From Callorhinus ursinus (Eukaryota; Chordata; Mammalia; Carnivora; Otariidae), in the NCBI RefSeq assembly GCF_003265705.1, contig NW_020312904.1, positions 1,515,332 through 1,579,331 on the forward strand: a stretch of 64,000 nt of DNA, in the 5' to 3' direction. This document shows, one piece after another, positions 12,086 to 22,519 of this stretch (position 1 is the stretch's first letter; the number at the start of each line of letters is the position of its first letter). The notes under the pieces were generated by a model. It was given only the letters and a program-made list of their open reading frames with translations, ran no database searches and was not told the origin of the DNA. The position numbers and the translations under genes were made by a program.

Positions 12086-12336
12086 TGCCCCAGGCGTGTC
12101 CATCCCGGCTGCCACCGAGGCAACGGGTCTGGGGAGCAGGGTACTGTGCAGGTGGCCCCGGGGTCAGAGGGCTGAAGACAGACGCACGGTCTCCAGAGCA
12201 CAGAGTCATTACAAGCAGGGCCGGGGCTCCTCGCTTACCAAGGCAAACCAGAGGGCCTGGCTCCCTGATTCTACGGTTGGCGAAGAAAGGTAATGAGTTA
12301 ATAAAACCTGTCTTCCCCAGGCAGGAAAGACCCTGC

Positions 12337-12475
12337 TTTTCTTTTTCTCTTTTTTAAGTAGGCTCCACGCCCAGTGAGGAGCCTCAGGCAGGGCTTGAAC
12401 TCACGACCCTGAGACCCAGAAGGGAGCCAAGATTAAGAGCCGGATGCTCCACCGACGGAGCCACCCTCGTGCCCC
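12337..12475 (-). mobile_element. Carnivore tRNA-derived SINE (SINEC type)
   Basis: Read on the minus strand it starts GGGGCACGAGGGTGGCTCCG, has a B-box-like GAGTTCAAGCC, contains GGCTCC and GGAGCCTACTT, and ends in an A-rich tail. That is the layout of the carnivore SINEC family. Flanks AAAGACCCTGC (12326-12336) and AAAGAGCCTGC (12476-12486) match 10 of 11 and look like target-site duplications. It is diverged, so not recent. Confidence 0.85.
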
Positions 12476-12486
12476 AAAGAGCCTGC

Positions 12487-15400
12487 ATCTTAAAGGCAGA
12501 ACAGCCTCCACGTATATTTATACGTGGTCGGAGCCCGTGGGGCCGAGGGTGGATGCGGGCAGTCTGGGGACAGTATTCCGGCAGGGTCCTCGGGCAGCAT
12601 CCCTGAGGGCAACTCACTTGAACCTGCAGCCTTCTAGAACCACCCTCCCCACCTGAGGTCGGGCCATCGGAAGCAGGGGGCAGGGCGGAGGGGGCGCCCT
12701 CGGCACAACCGGCTGCAGGATCCTGCTGTCGGACCAGGAGACCAAGGCCCAGAACAGACCCCTGGCCTCCAGGGGTCTCAGCTCAATGCCAGTGACCTCA
12801 CCTGAGTGCACTGCAAAGTGGGGGTCTCATGGGCAGGCAGCTTTGAGGATGACGCCCCCCTGAGGCCGCCCGTGGCCCCCCTCCTGCAGAGACACTGCCA
12901 CACCTCGGCCTGGCTTTCCAGGATGGACACCCGCGTTCCCACGCAGAAAGGGTAAGTGACGCGCCCACAGGGCGACCACCCGGCCCATCCAGGCCGCATC
13001 CCGCCCGTCAGGAGTCCGCGGCACATGGGGAAGTGAAGGCCGGCAGCGGCCACCCTCCCTGTGCCTGAGGTGCACACCTGTCCCAGCGGCGATAGCAGCT
13101 GCCCCAGAGGCGCGGCTGGTCCTTCCGCGCACCTCAGCCGCTTCGGGAGGCAGGAGCCCTGGTGTGGGGTGACAACTTGCCAACACCCCACTATGGCGTC
13201 ACCGTGATGCCCCACTCGGGTCAACCCCAGGTGGCCGTCCGAGCCTCTGACACTCAGGACGTCACGGCTGGATAGGAACTTTCCGTGGGGTGACCAGGGT
13301 TCTCAGATCTCCCTGCCACAGCCTGGAGGAGCCGGGGCACGTGTGGTGGACCTCCATTCCCACTTCCTACACACCGTTTGCACAATGGGGTCCCGTGCTC
13401 TCGGGGATCGTCTGGAAGAGGCCGTGGGCACCGTCAGGGTCACGCAGCTGAGCATGGCAGGTGCAGACCGGGCACGGTGGCTTCAAAGACACCCCACAAC
13501 AGGGAAACCAATCCGTGTACCCCGACTTCTTCCTGGGCTCAGTCAGGCACACCCTGCAGGCAGTGTGGACGAGGGAAAGCAGAATGATCCAGCAAAGCCA
13601 GGATTGCCGGGGGAGATGCTTGCCCTCCTCCCCACATGTCCTTCCAGAGAAGTGGCCCCCCCCAACACCAGGAAGGCGTGTCGACGGCATGGGCGTCCCA
13701 CCTGTCGGCTCAGGCCCCACTCGGGCCCACACCAGTGAACCTCCCTCCCCACCTGCAGCCGTGGGCCGCCCCTGTCAAGAGCATCTGCGGGGGGATGTCA
13801 GCAGTGTCCCCCAGCACTCAATAACTAAGTAACGGCCAGAAAAAGCACGTGCATCCGGCTTTCCTGCACCTGACTCACCAGGTCTACTTAGAGATGACAG
13901 CCCCCGCCGGGAAGAGCAGAGCATCATCCCAGGCTGGTGAGCAGGCCTGCACTCGCCCCATGTCTGCGGCCACCCCAGCCCTCCGGGCTCTCAGTGCCGG
14001 CCCCCTCTTCCAGGACCCGGGCTGGGCCCCAGAGAGGACCTTTGTGGACTGGCCATGTCCCCCACCCTCAGCCACCCCTCCCCCTTCTGCTGGTCCGGAA
14101 GCTCCCTTCCTGCTGGGAAGCCCCCTCTGGAGGGACGGTCCTGGCGGGCACAGACATGGGCCAGCAATCCACGCCCCTGGGAGGGAGGGGAGCCTTGCCC
14201 TTTCCCACGGGACTCCCGGGAGCCAGGACCCAGAGTCCTGGGAATGCTGTCGACCACGGCTGAGGCCTCCCACGCTGAGAGCGGCTGGGAAAGCGTGCTG
14301 GCTCGAGTGGCAGAGGTGGGTGTGGACCCAGCAGAGACGGGTGTGAGCACCTGGAGGGCCACTGACGAGATCGGCTGGCATCCTCTCCCGTTTCAGGAGT
14401 CTGGGCCCGGTGTCTGCCCCGCGCACCCTGAGCCCGCCTCCACCAACCCGAGCACCCCAGCCGGTCTGGCGGACATAACCAGGGGATCGTCTGCCCACGT
14501 GTGCTGGCAAATCAAGCACAAGTTGACAGAAACGTCACGGTTACCAGGTGCGTGGCATGGGGTTAGAGACCCATCTGTCAGGTACCCCGCACGGCCACCC
14601 TAAGCTTCAGCTTCTCGGACCCGTCCCCTCCTGCCGAGGAGGGTGTGGAGGGTCTTGCTGTCCAGTGCCCTGCCTGACCTCAGCCTGCAATCTGGTCTCC
14701 TAATCCCCAAGGCCGTGTGCACAAGCGTGTGTGAGCCAGGGCCCAGGCCCAGGGTCTGCAAGGACGGCAGCCAGGATGCGTGAGGAAAGTGAGCGTGTGG
14801 GGTGCGAGGAGCCTGGGCAGCTCCTTGTGACCCTGCTGCCTCGGGGCCCACGCAGAGAAAGGAAAACGTGAGCACACACGCTAGCGCCTGTCCCGCTGCC
14901 CTCTGTGACCTAGCTGGGCCTCCCTCTGTGAAAGCAGCCCTTCCACAGGGTGGAACGTGGCCACGCGAGGATGGAACCTTCTAGAGAGGCTCAGCCACGT
15001 GCCACGTCAGGTGTCAGGGATGGAGCAGCAGAGACCTCACCTTCCACCGCTCTCATCGGGCTAAGAGGCTGCAAGCACGCGGGGTGTGGGCACGGGTGTG
15101 TCCGTGTGCGACAGAGTGCGTCCGTGTGAGTGGGGGCTAGGCTGTGCCGCCCATCCCCTAGAGAGGCTGGGTCCGGGGACGGATCCGGCGTACACAGGAG
15201 GACAAGCTCCCAGGAGGGCCGGCCGGTCACTGCAGCAGGCAGCCACGGGGTCATCAATGTTCATCCAAAACACACCCCGAATCCAGTCACTAAACCCATC
15301 ACGTACGTTTAGATACTTGTTAGCTTTATGTAAGAAGGAAAGGAGCAGCTTCCCTGGGCCCCGGCCCCGGAGCCGTCACGAGCACTCTGCCCCCGAGGAC

Positions 15401-18400
15401 GCGACGATGCGGCTGTAGTTGAAGCCGGGTTCACGACGACCGTCACAGATTCCAGACGCCCAGGACGTCGCGCATCCCCACAGACACGCAAGGAACGCTC
15501 CAGTAATCCGACCACGTGCTACTTATTAGTCACTGACACATCCACCAAGTGTGGGGACACGGCCGCCCCGACTGCCCTCCTGCCATCCCAGACAGCGCCA
15601 TGTCCCCAGAGATGGCACACACTCCGACGTGTGGACCCGGAGCGAGGTAGTCAGGTCCTGGGCTCGGCTCTCCCATGCCATGCCCAGGACGGAGCGGGGC
15701 CGGAGGCTGTTGTGAGAAGTCAGCCTCCGCTCGCCTGCTCCGCGTGTGCCCACGTGTGCGGCCCAGGCTCCACAGGCCCCCGGGGGTGCGCCGGCATCCG
15801 TGGGGGCCTCTGGGTGCCACCTCCACCACCCAAGCTGGTGCTGAGCCGCATCCTGTCTGAAACCTCCTTTCCCACCTTCTGGGAACTTCCAGCCGTCAGA
15901 CACTCAGGACTGAGGTTCCCGTTAAGGTGAGTGGTGAGTGTGTGTTTTACTTAGATTCTTTGTCACCCAAGAAATGAGAGTAAATGATCAAAGAGTGGCA
16001 TTCTTTAGTGCCTTTCCAACCCCCGTCCTGCAGCCACGGGCACTCGCCGGGCCCTCGGGAGTCTGGAGCACAGGGGGGACTCGCCAGGCCTCGGGTGAGG
16101 TCAGGGTTAGCGGGACACGGGAGAGCGCTCAGCGCCCCGGGCCGCCAACCTCTTTGTGCCCGCACCTCTGCCACTGCACCCCGATGGCCCCGGCATAGTC
16201 CCCGGCCCAGAACTCCCAGGAAGAGCATCCCTAAGTGCAGGAGCCTCGCAGAGGGTCCTCCAAGCTCTCACCAGTGCACACGGGCCTCCTGCCAGCCCCC
16301 GCCCTGCTCATGCCTCGGGGACACGCGCTGTGCTAGAATGGGGAGGATTGTTTTTGATTCCACAAATATTTCCGAAGGAACCCTAGGTTCAGAAAGGTGC
16401 CGTGTTAGTCCTAAATTCCCTGTCCGTTGTTTAAAATTAGCTGATGGTGGTAACAAACAGGGCAACGGTCGATGCTGGAGGCTAATTAGTGCTGAGCACA
16501 TGGAGTTGTGTCCCTTAACAGGAGGCCAGTAAGGGGACTGGATGGGGTCAAGCACACCCCTTCCCAGCCTCGGGCTCACGGTTACCCTTCCCTTTCAGAG
16601 TAACTGGCTCACTCAGGGTGTGAACTGCTGAGTCGTGTTTTCTCAGTCCCGCTGTGAGCCCGGAGCTGCCTGAGGCAGGGAGTCCTGGAAGGGAGGCCAC
16701 CGGCCCTGAGCTCATCTCCCAGGGCGAGCGCTCAGCAGGAACCGTGGGGGAGGCTGCTAACACGGTGCTCACCCGTCTCACGCACTCCCCTGCCACCCGA
16801 AGGCTCTGTGGAGATGGACTTCACCTCCCGTCCCCATTACAGAAACAAATCCGGCCCCGCTCCTGCCTCCTCCACGTCCCAACACCCCAAAACCTTGCCG
16901 CCCAAGTGGCCCGGCCGGCCGTCAGCTCTCACGTCTCGCTGCTTCTTTTTACTATTTCTGTTCTTCTTCCTGTTACACAAAGCATCAACACAAAAGCCGT
17001 TTATCTGCGGACAGGGCTGTAATCTGTCAAGTGAATGAAAGGTGGGAGAGAGAACTACGGAAGTCTGCTGAAGAGGGAGGTGGGAAGCTCTTATAATTCC
17101 AGCCGTTTCCTCACCCCCGTGTTCTGAGACCAAACGAAAGTAAGGAGATGGAGAGGCTTCCCTCTGTCCGGGACCTGGCTCCCCATCACAGAGGCACTCG
17201 GCCCCTCGAGTAAGCAGCTGTATTTCAAACCAGGTCCCGAGATCCCCAAACACACATTTGCACGCAGCATTCAGAAGCAGAACACGGCCTCCTGCATCCC
17301 AGAGGAGGGTCAGGATGTCCCGAGGAGCAAGCAGAGCAGGTGCCGTCCAGGCCCCAGTGCGCCCCCGCATCCCACGCACACCACCGCCGCATCCGGGGGC
17401 TCTCTCTTTGGTCCTCCGGCTGCCCGAGCCAGGCAGGGCACGGCGACCAGGCCGTTCCTACAAAGGTTGGGCTGGCCGGAGCCGCAATTAGGGAACTACA
17501 ATGCGCGTCCCCTCTCTGGTCACGGCCCTATTCATCTTCCCAAACAGTGGGAGGCAGGCTGGCCAGAGGGGGACCAATCAGCCACAGGGTGACCTGCATC
17601 TCCACACAAAAGGTGAAGTGTGGAAAAACGGCTCCCCGTGTCCCCCATTCTTCATCCCTGAAACACCAGACTTATGGAAATGGCTATTTAAACAACTCTC
17701 CCCCACTCCTCTGCGGACAAGTCCCAGCCGCCTGCCGGCCTGCCTCGCCGCCTCCCTCCCACTGGCCAGCATGCTACTGGAGGAAGGTGCCTGGAGCTTG
17801 CAGGCCTAGAACAGCCCTGTGTCTCCCGGGCGAGGTGAGGCAGCCCGAGGGGCAAAAGGGGCAGGTCACAGGACAGGGATGCTTCTCCCCGAACAGCAGG
17901 TGCCACCGTTTAAAGACCTACTAACAGGACTTCCAAGAATCCTGGAGGTCTGAACAGGCAAACACTCGGACTCGTCCAGTCTGTCTGAAGGATACGGTGG
18001 CTTCTGAGCACGCACCTGCTCCACGGCCCCACGTCCTACGTCCCCATTCCTACACCGCCTTCTAGAACACCGACACGTATGTGTCTGCTTCAAAGTAAAT
18101 GCCGAGATTTTCTGTGAAGGGCTCTCAATAACCCGTCCACGCAAACACTTCACTCCGTGAGCCCGATGATTCGCTTAAATGTTGGCCTGCCCCACACCCA
18201 GCATCTTCGAACCCAGGAATAGCGGCTCTTGCCTCTTGACCAGAAGAAACTGTCCTTAAGACGCGAGGCCTCAGGAGGATGGCACCGTCCCCGGAAGAGA
18301 CCAAGACCGGCCAGCTCCCAGGGGCTGAGTGGGAGGGAAGCATTCAGCCACACGCAATCAGAGCAGCTACTGGCTTTAGTCTCTTATTAAATCACAGCTT

Positions 18401-19489
18401 CGAAATCAGGGACGATCCCCTTCGTCACAGAAACTCTCCACACAGACGGGCACTTTCGACCTTGGAGAGACGCAGTGAAACTTTAACATGCATTCCCTTT
18501 CCAAAATGAATCCCCTCAAAAGGAGAGATCCATGGGAAGGTGGTGAACTTAACCCCTGAACAAGGCCCAGCTGCCCAGGGACCCTCTGGCCACTTGGTGG
18601 GTCCTCGGATCCCCTGGCAGAGGACAGAGCTGAGAACACCCCTCTGGAGACTCGCCAGCCCTCTAGGACCAGCCCAAGGCAGAATCACCCACTCCTGAAG
18701 CAGGTCAGGTAACCAGTGTCCTGGGGAGCTGGCCTCCAAGTTCGGGGCGGGGGGGACCCATCAGGCCCCTGCAGGGCAGGGCAGGCCTGCAGCCAACCCC
18801 CGGGACAGCCACCTCTCCCTTGGGGGCCTGGACCCAGATTCAAGGGAGGGAGATGGACACCGGGCCAATGGAGGAGGTCATCCAGCCTGGGGCTGGCCTC
18901 CCACACCTACCTGCTTCCCTGGGAAGCCAGCAGCAGCTCATTAATTAGGCAGGGAAGCAGCTGAATGTTGCAAATCCTTCCTTTGTAGGAACCTGCAGCT
19001 AATGAGGATCTGCTGGCATTACCCAGCCCCACCAGCTCCGGCCCATGCTTCCCACTCCCTGCTGGCCAGGGGGAGCGCCAGGCAACACTGGTGGCAAGGT
19101 GCGTGAGGGCAAGGGCACCCGACAAGCCTGGGCGTGGGTGCAACTGGGGGCCGGGAGTGCCTGGGTCTGCTGTTCTGCCGGAGCCAGCCGGGGCTGAGCA
19201 CGGCTGTTCCAGGACCAAGCTCCAGGACAGCCCTGCTCCTGGGCCAGGAAGTTTCCAAGAGTGCCCACCCAACCCTATGGCGATCTGGGGTGAAAGGTTC
19301 CCGTGTCCCAAAGAACCCTCCAGCTTAGGGTCCAACCACCAACTCGCGCATAAACCAAGTCACAAGAACCAGATCCAGGAGCCGCGCGCTCTCCAGCATG
19401 CTCCCGGAGAGCAAGGGGCCAGGCACTCTGGCGGCCAAGTCCCCGCTCCCCCAGCCCTCAGGTCCCCTATTCCGCCCCAGAGGGTGGGG
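12487..19489. other. GC-rich intronic sequence, no gene seen
   Basis: About 7 kb of mostly unique GC-rich sequence upstream (in the leftward sense, downstream) of the TAFA5 first exon. Long overlapping frames occur on both strands but no protein family is recognisable. A mildly AT-rich patch at about 16340-16530 and another near 16930-17130 are the only departures in composition. I see no exon-like cysteine-rich segment and no RNA gene. Confidence 0.45.
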
Positions 19490-19872
19490 AGCGGTGTGCT
19501 GCCCGCAGTCCTCTCGCCCTGGCTCTTGCCCGTTTTGCAGCCCCGCGCCCGCCAGGGCCCGCCGGCGTGGAGCGCGGGTGCCATCTACCGAGGGCCCGCG
19601 GAGAGCGGGCGAGCGCTGCTGCCAACGGGGCCGTGTGGAACAGGGGACCGGCACGGCAGCCACAGCGAGGGCTGGGGCCCCGGGCGGCGCGAGGGCACGG
19701 AGGCCCCCGTGCCCGCCCCGCGCCGCGGATGAGCCCGGAAGGCCCGGGCGCGGGAAGGTCCGCGCGGCCGCTCCGGGCCCGCAGTGGCGCTCAGCGAGCC
19801 TGGCAGAGCGCGGCGCTGGCGGCTGGGGAACGTGCCGCGGGGACAGCGCCCGGAGACCGGCCCGCGCAGGGG

Positions 19873-19880
19873 ACAATTAC
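19873..19880 (-). other. TAFA5: Splice donor of TAFA5 intron 1
   Basis: On the minus strand the exon ends AAG and the intron begins GTAATTGT. This matches the vertebrate donor consensus well at the exon end and at +1 to +4. Its position coincides with the known Gly split codon that joins the leader exon to the exon encoding the mature secreted domain. Confidence 0.88.
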
Positions 19881-19971
19881 CTTCTTTGAGGAACTGCGCG
19901 TGGATCACCAGGACGAGGAAGCAGCAGAGCGCGGCCCCTGCGAGTGCCCAGAGAGCCTTCAGGAGCTGCAT
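19881..19971 (-). CDS. TAFA5: TAFA5 (FAM19A5) first coding exon, short isoform
   Basis: Reading leftward, the exon starts MQLLKALWALAGAAL and ends ...HAQFLKE plus one base of a Gly codon, giving 91 bases with phase 1 at the junction. This is the N-terminus I know for the short isoform of TAFA5, a small secreted cysteine-rich chemokine-like protein made mainly in the nervous system; S1PR2 has been reported as a receptor. Residues 8-24 form one hydrophobic stretch (LWALAGAALCCFLVLVI), as expected for a signal peptide or anchor. The exon ends AAAGAAG followed by GTAATT, a good splice donor at 19880-19875. The start context is GCG-ATG-C, with a purine at -3. An in-frame TGA upstream (20034-20032) rules out a longer N-terminal extension in an unspliced leader. 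The mature domain is encoded by exons left of the window. Translation past the donor gives unrelated Pro/Arg-rich sequence, so the open frame down to 19585 is intronic. The family call rests on recalled protein sequence, not a search. Confidence 0.93.
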
Positions 19972-20029
19972 CGCGGAGTGCCCACTCGGCCGACGCCCCC
20001 GAAGTCGCGCAGCGAAGGTCCAGGCGCCG

Positions 20030-20082
20030 CATCAGCGCCCCGCCGGGTGCAGCCGCCGCGGCCGCCCGCTCGCGCCCCCCAT
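20030..20082 (-). promoter_or_regulatory. TAFA5: Two stacked upstream start codons ahead of TAFA5
   Basis: On the minus strand an ATG at 20082 opens a 16-codon frame that ends in TGA at 20034-20032. The same A begins a second ATG (20032-20030), giving the overlap TGATG. The second frame is out of frame with TAFA5 (61 bases upstream) and stays open past the TAFA5 start up to the donor. If the transcript starts above 20082, these would be upstream reading frames that limit TAFA5 translation. Both have weak -3 contexts (C). Confidence 0.45.
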
Positions 20083-20398
20083 CCGCCGCCACCGCCGCGG
20101 CCGCCGCGACTGGAGGCGCCACTCCGGGCGGCGATGCGCGTCTTTCGGGCAGAGGGAGGGGAGGGGCCGGGGGCGCCGGGGAGGGGCGGCGGGGCGGGGA
20201 GGTTAGCAGAAAGTCTCCGGCCGCGGCGGCCGCCGCTCCGGCCACTCGGCCACCATCGCGGGCTGCGGGGCGCCGGGGGCCCGGGCGCGGGGGGGCGGCC
20301 GCCGCGGCCCCATGAATCAGCCCCGCCGCCGCCCCCGGAGCCGCGCCGCCCGCAGGGCCCGGACGGCGGGCCGCGGATTGCGCAACGGCCGGCGGCGC

Positions 20399-20413
20399 GG
20401 GGGGGGGGGGGGG
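20399..20413 (+). repeat. Run of 15 G in the CpG island
   Basis: Fifteen uninterrupted G, preceded by GC-rich sequence. It can form G-quadruplexes, and its exact length is uncertain in any assembly. Confidence 0.85.
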
Positions 20414-20454
20414 TGTCCTGCGCGTCCCGGCCCCTCCGCCGCTGCTCGGCGTCG

Positions 20455-20512
20455 CCTTCCTCCCCTCCTCCTCCTCCGCCGCCTCCTCCTTCTCCTCCTC
20501 CGCCGCCGCGCC
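20455..20512. repeat. CCT/CCG pyrimidine-rich tract
   Basis: Nearly pure pyrimidine with CCTCCTCCTCCGCC and TCCTCCTTCTCCTCCTCC-like triplet runs. On the TAFA5 sense strand it is GGA/GAA-rich, giving a poly-Glu reading in one frame. Such mirror-like purine tracts near promoters can form triplex DNA. Confidence 0.8.
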
Positions 20513-20544
20513 GCGCTCGCTCCGGCCGGGGCTCAGGGGGCCGC

Positions 20545-20567
20545 GCCGCCGCCGCCGCCGCCGCCGC
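20545..20567 (-). repeat. Short CGG/CCG triplet repeat near TAFA5 promoter
   Basis: About seven uninterrupted GCC units on the plus strand, so CGG-type on the TAFA5 sense strand, roughly 575 bases upstream of the start codon. Confidence 0.88.
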
Positions 20568-21275
20568 GGAGAGCCGGGCTCGGGGCCGGAGCTGCGCGCA
20601 GGGCGCGGGGCTGCCGCACCATCGCCGCCGCCGGGGCCCGGCCGAGCCCGCCGAGATCCAACTTGCGCGGCCCGGGGCTGGCGGGCTAGTCGCCCCCGGA
20701 CGGGGCCGGCCTCCGCGCTCCCCGGAGCCCGCGCCTCAGCCGCTGAGGTCGGACGAGGCCCGGGCTGGCGCTTCCGCGGGCCGCCCGCGCTGGCCGGCGC
20801 TGCCGGGGCCGGGGCCGGGAGAAGGGCCGGTAGCGGGGCCGGCGGTGGTGCCGGTGGCGGCGGCGGCCGCGCCGACAGGTGGGGCCGGCGACGCTGCGCG
20901 CCTCGCCGCCCGCGGGAAGCCGCTGCTCCGGCCCGGCGGCGCGCGCCCGCTCGTTCGCACGGCTCGGCCCCTTTTGGGGAGGCGGCCCGCGCGGCGCTCG
21001 GACTCCGGCCCGCGCCTGCCGCCGTCTGCGCTCCGCCCGATCCGCGGAGCCGCCGATGCGCACTGGGCCGCGCAGGGGACCCGGGGGACCCCCCGCCGCC
21101 CTGCAGCGCCCCCGCCTGGCGCGCCGGCGGGTCAGGCGGGGCCTGTCCAGCCGAAAACCGCGGGTCGGGCTCCACCTAGGTGCGCAGGGGCCTCACTGCA
21201 GAGCCTCCGCGGCGGTTGCCCCAGCGGGGCGGGCGGCCTCCAGCGCGCCCAGCCCCCTTGCACCCCGCGGCCGGC

Positions 21276-21308
21276 GGGGGTGGGGTGGGGTGGGGTGGGG
21301 TGGGGTGG
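21276..21308 (+). repeat. TGGGG pentamer array, G-quadruplex former
   Basis: GGGGG followed by five exact TGGGG units and TGG. Six G-runs of at least four on one strand make a very strong quadruplex motif. It lies at the upstream edge of the TAFA5 CpG island, with the G-rich strand opposite to the TAFA5 sense strand. Confidence 0.93.
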
Positions 21309-21309
21309 A

Positions 21310-22519
21310 CACGGCCGAGGCCTCACTGCTGCCCCGGGCTGACCCACGATGGGTTCTGAAAGACGGCACCTCTGCCCGGAAGCACACACACCGCGTTCGG
21401 GGCCTGGTACGTGAAATCCTCCAGGCCAGCGGCTAGGCTCCGGAGCGTGTGGGCGCACAGTAAATACCCAGGGACTGCTCTAGATGAAATAGTGGGCACC
21501 TTCCTGCCCCGCCTCTGTCCCGCCTCTAGGCAGGGTGCGTATTTCTCTCTGGCCAATTTTCCTCACCTTCCCGGTGCTCTGGACCAGGCGCATCTGTGTC
21601 CTGTGCAGAGTGGCTCCAAGAGGCCAGTAGGGTAGGCCTGCAGGCAGTTTTGCCTGAATTGAATTAAAATGCCCAGCAAAGAGCTTTGGATGTGGGTCCG
21701 GTGCCCTGGACCAGGAGCCTCTTGCCCTGTTCCAGGTGGGTGGGGGGGCAAGGACCCCCCGGGGCCAGAGTGTCCTTGTGAGGATAAGGTAGGCCTGGAG
21801 ACACAGTGCAGGGCTCACATGAAGGCTGTTTCCTTCCTGCCCAGACATCTGTGTACCAGGAAAGGAAAGAGGCCAGACCTGAAAAGGGCTCTTAGAGGTC
21901 AGCTAGGTCTAGCTTCTGAGTGTACATGTGGGGAACCTGGAATCCACAGAGGCAAGGATGATGATGGACATGGATGCTGATCCACAATAAAGAGCAGGCC
22001 AGGAGGAGCGCCAGGCGTGCTACTGTCTGCTTCCCACGATTCCACTGTCAGCCCCTGATCGGAGAGGCCACCTGACAGTCAGTCCTATACCTGTGGGGGC
22101 ATCACTCCCCAAGGCCCCCACCCTCCTGGGAAGGCGTTGGAGAAAGAACGCCAGTCCAAACCCTCCCCTGGGGAGAAGTGGCTCTGGTCTCATCCCAGCC
22201 AGGGACTCGGGACCTCAGAGAGGATTGATGTTCTGCAGCCCCTTCTCAGAGGCTCATCTCCATCCTGGTCCTCTGCCTTCACCCCTGAGACACTCTCCGG
22301 TGATGCCCGACCTGTAGCAATCACCCGGGGAACCGCCCTGCCTAGTGTGCACAGCCTGACCTCCACCAAGGTCATTGCCTTCATTCCTCATGTGGAGCAG
22401 AGCTGTCCACTTCAGAAGGCGTGAGGGTCACCAAGGTGCTTATTTCACACACACACCCGAGACCCCAAAGGGACCTCAGTCAGGAAACAGAGCCCATCTC
22501 TCACATTGCCTGTGTTCCC
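21310..22519. other. Sequence upstream of TAFA5 island, no gene seen
   Basis: CpG density falls sharply after 21270. The only repeat recognised is a MIR-like fragment at 21880-21965. No exon or RNA gene is recognised. Confidence 0.45.
21880..21965 (-). repeat. MIR-family fragment
   Basis: AAAAGGGCTCTTAGAGGTCA, GCTAGGTCTAGCTTCTGAG, TGGGGAACCTGGAATCCACA follows the reverse MIR wording (TTAGAGGTCATCTAGTCC... GAGGAAACTGAGGC), much diverged. Confidence 0.5.

Larger units (their letters stand above)
1..19872 (-). other. TAFA5: TAFA5 intron 1 (partial)
   Basis: Because TAFA5 is transcribed leftward and its next exon is not in the window, everything left of the donor should be first-intron sequence. 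TAFA5 is known for very long introns in mammals. The intron is mostly GC-rich and unique, with a trinucleotide satellite, LINE-1 3' ends, MaLR LTRs, MIR pieces, one SINE and a few AT-rich blocks listed separately. I saw no second TAFA5 exon (the cysteine-rich domain) on the minus strand. Confidence 0.85.
19490..21270 (-). promoter_or_regulatory. TAFA5: CpG island with TAFA5 promoter and 5' UTR
   Basis: CpG dinucleotides are very dense and G+C is extreme across this block, dropping off on both sides. It covers the TAFA5 start codon and about 1.3 kb upstream of it. GC-box (Sp1-like) strings such as GGGGCGGGG are seen near 20185-20200, and several GCGC-rich NRF1-like sites occur (for example around 20135 and 21055). 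No TATA box is evident, so a dispersed CpG-type promoter is likely. The transcription start cannot be fixed from sequence alone. The island holds a CCG repeat, a 15-G run and a CCT-rich pyrimidine tract, described separately. The long open frames on both strands here come from the lack of A/T-containing stop codons. Confidence 0.88.

Noticed and set aside
18279..18509. Plus-strand frame beginning MAPSP, like the start of the long TAFA5 isoform
   Set aside because: It lies on the wrong strand and loses similarity after five residues; coincidence.
19585..19880. Extension of the TAFA5 frame past the donor to a 128-codon protein
   Set aside because: The sequence after the splice donor has no TAFA5 similarity; it would arise only from intron retention.
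19567..21342. A 591-codon plus-strand frame and a 432-codon minus-strand frame over the CpG island
   Set aside because: Both are Arg/Pro/Ala/Gly-rich, overlap on opposite strands, and reflect missing stop codons in extreme G+C. Only the 91-base TAFA5 exon inside has family support.
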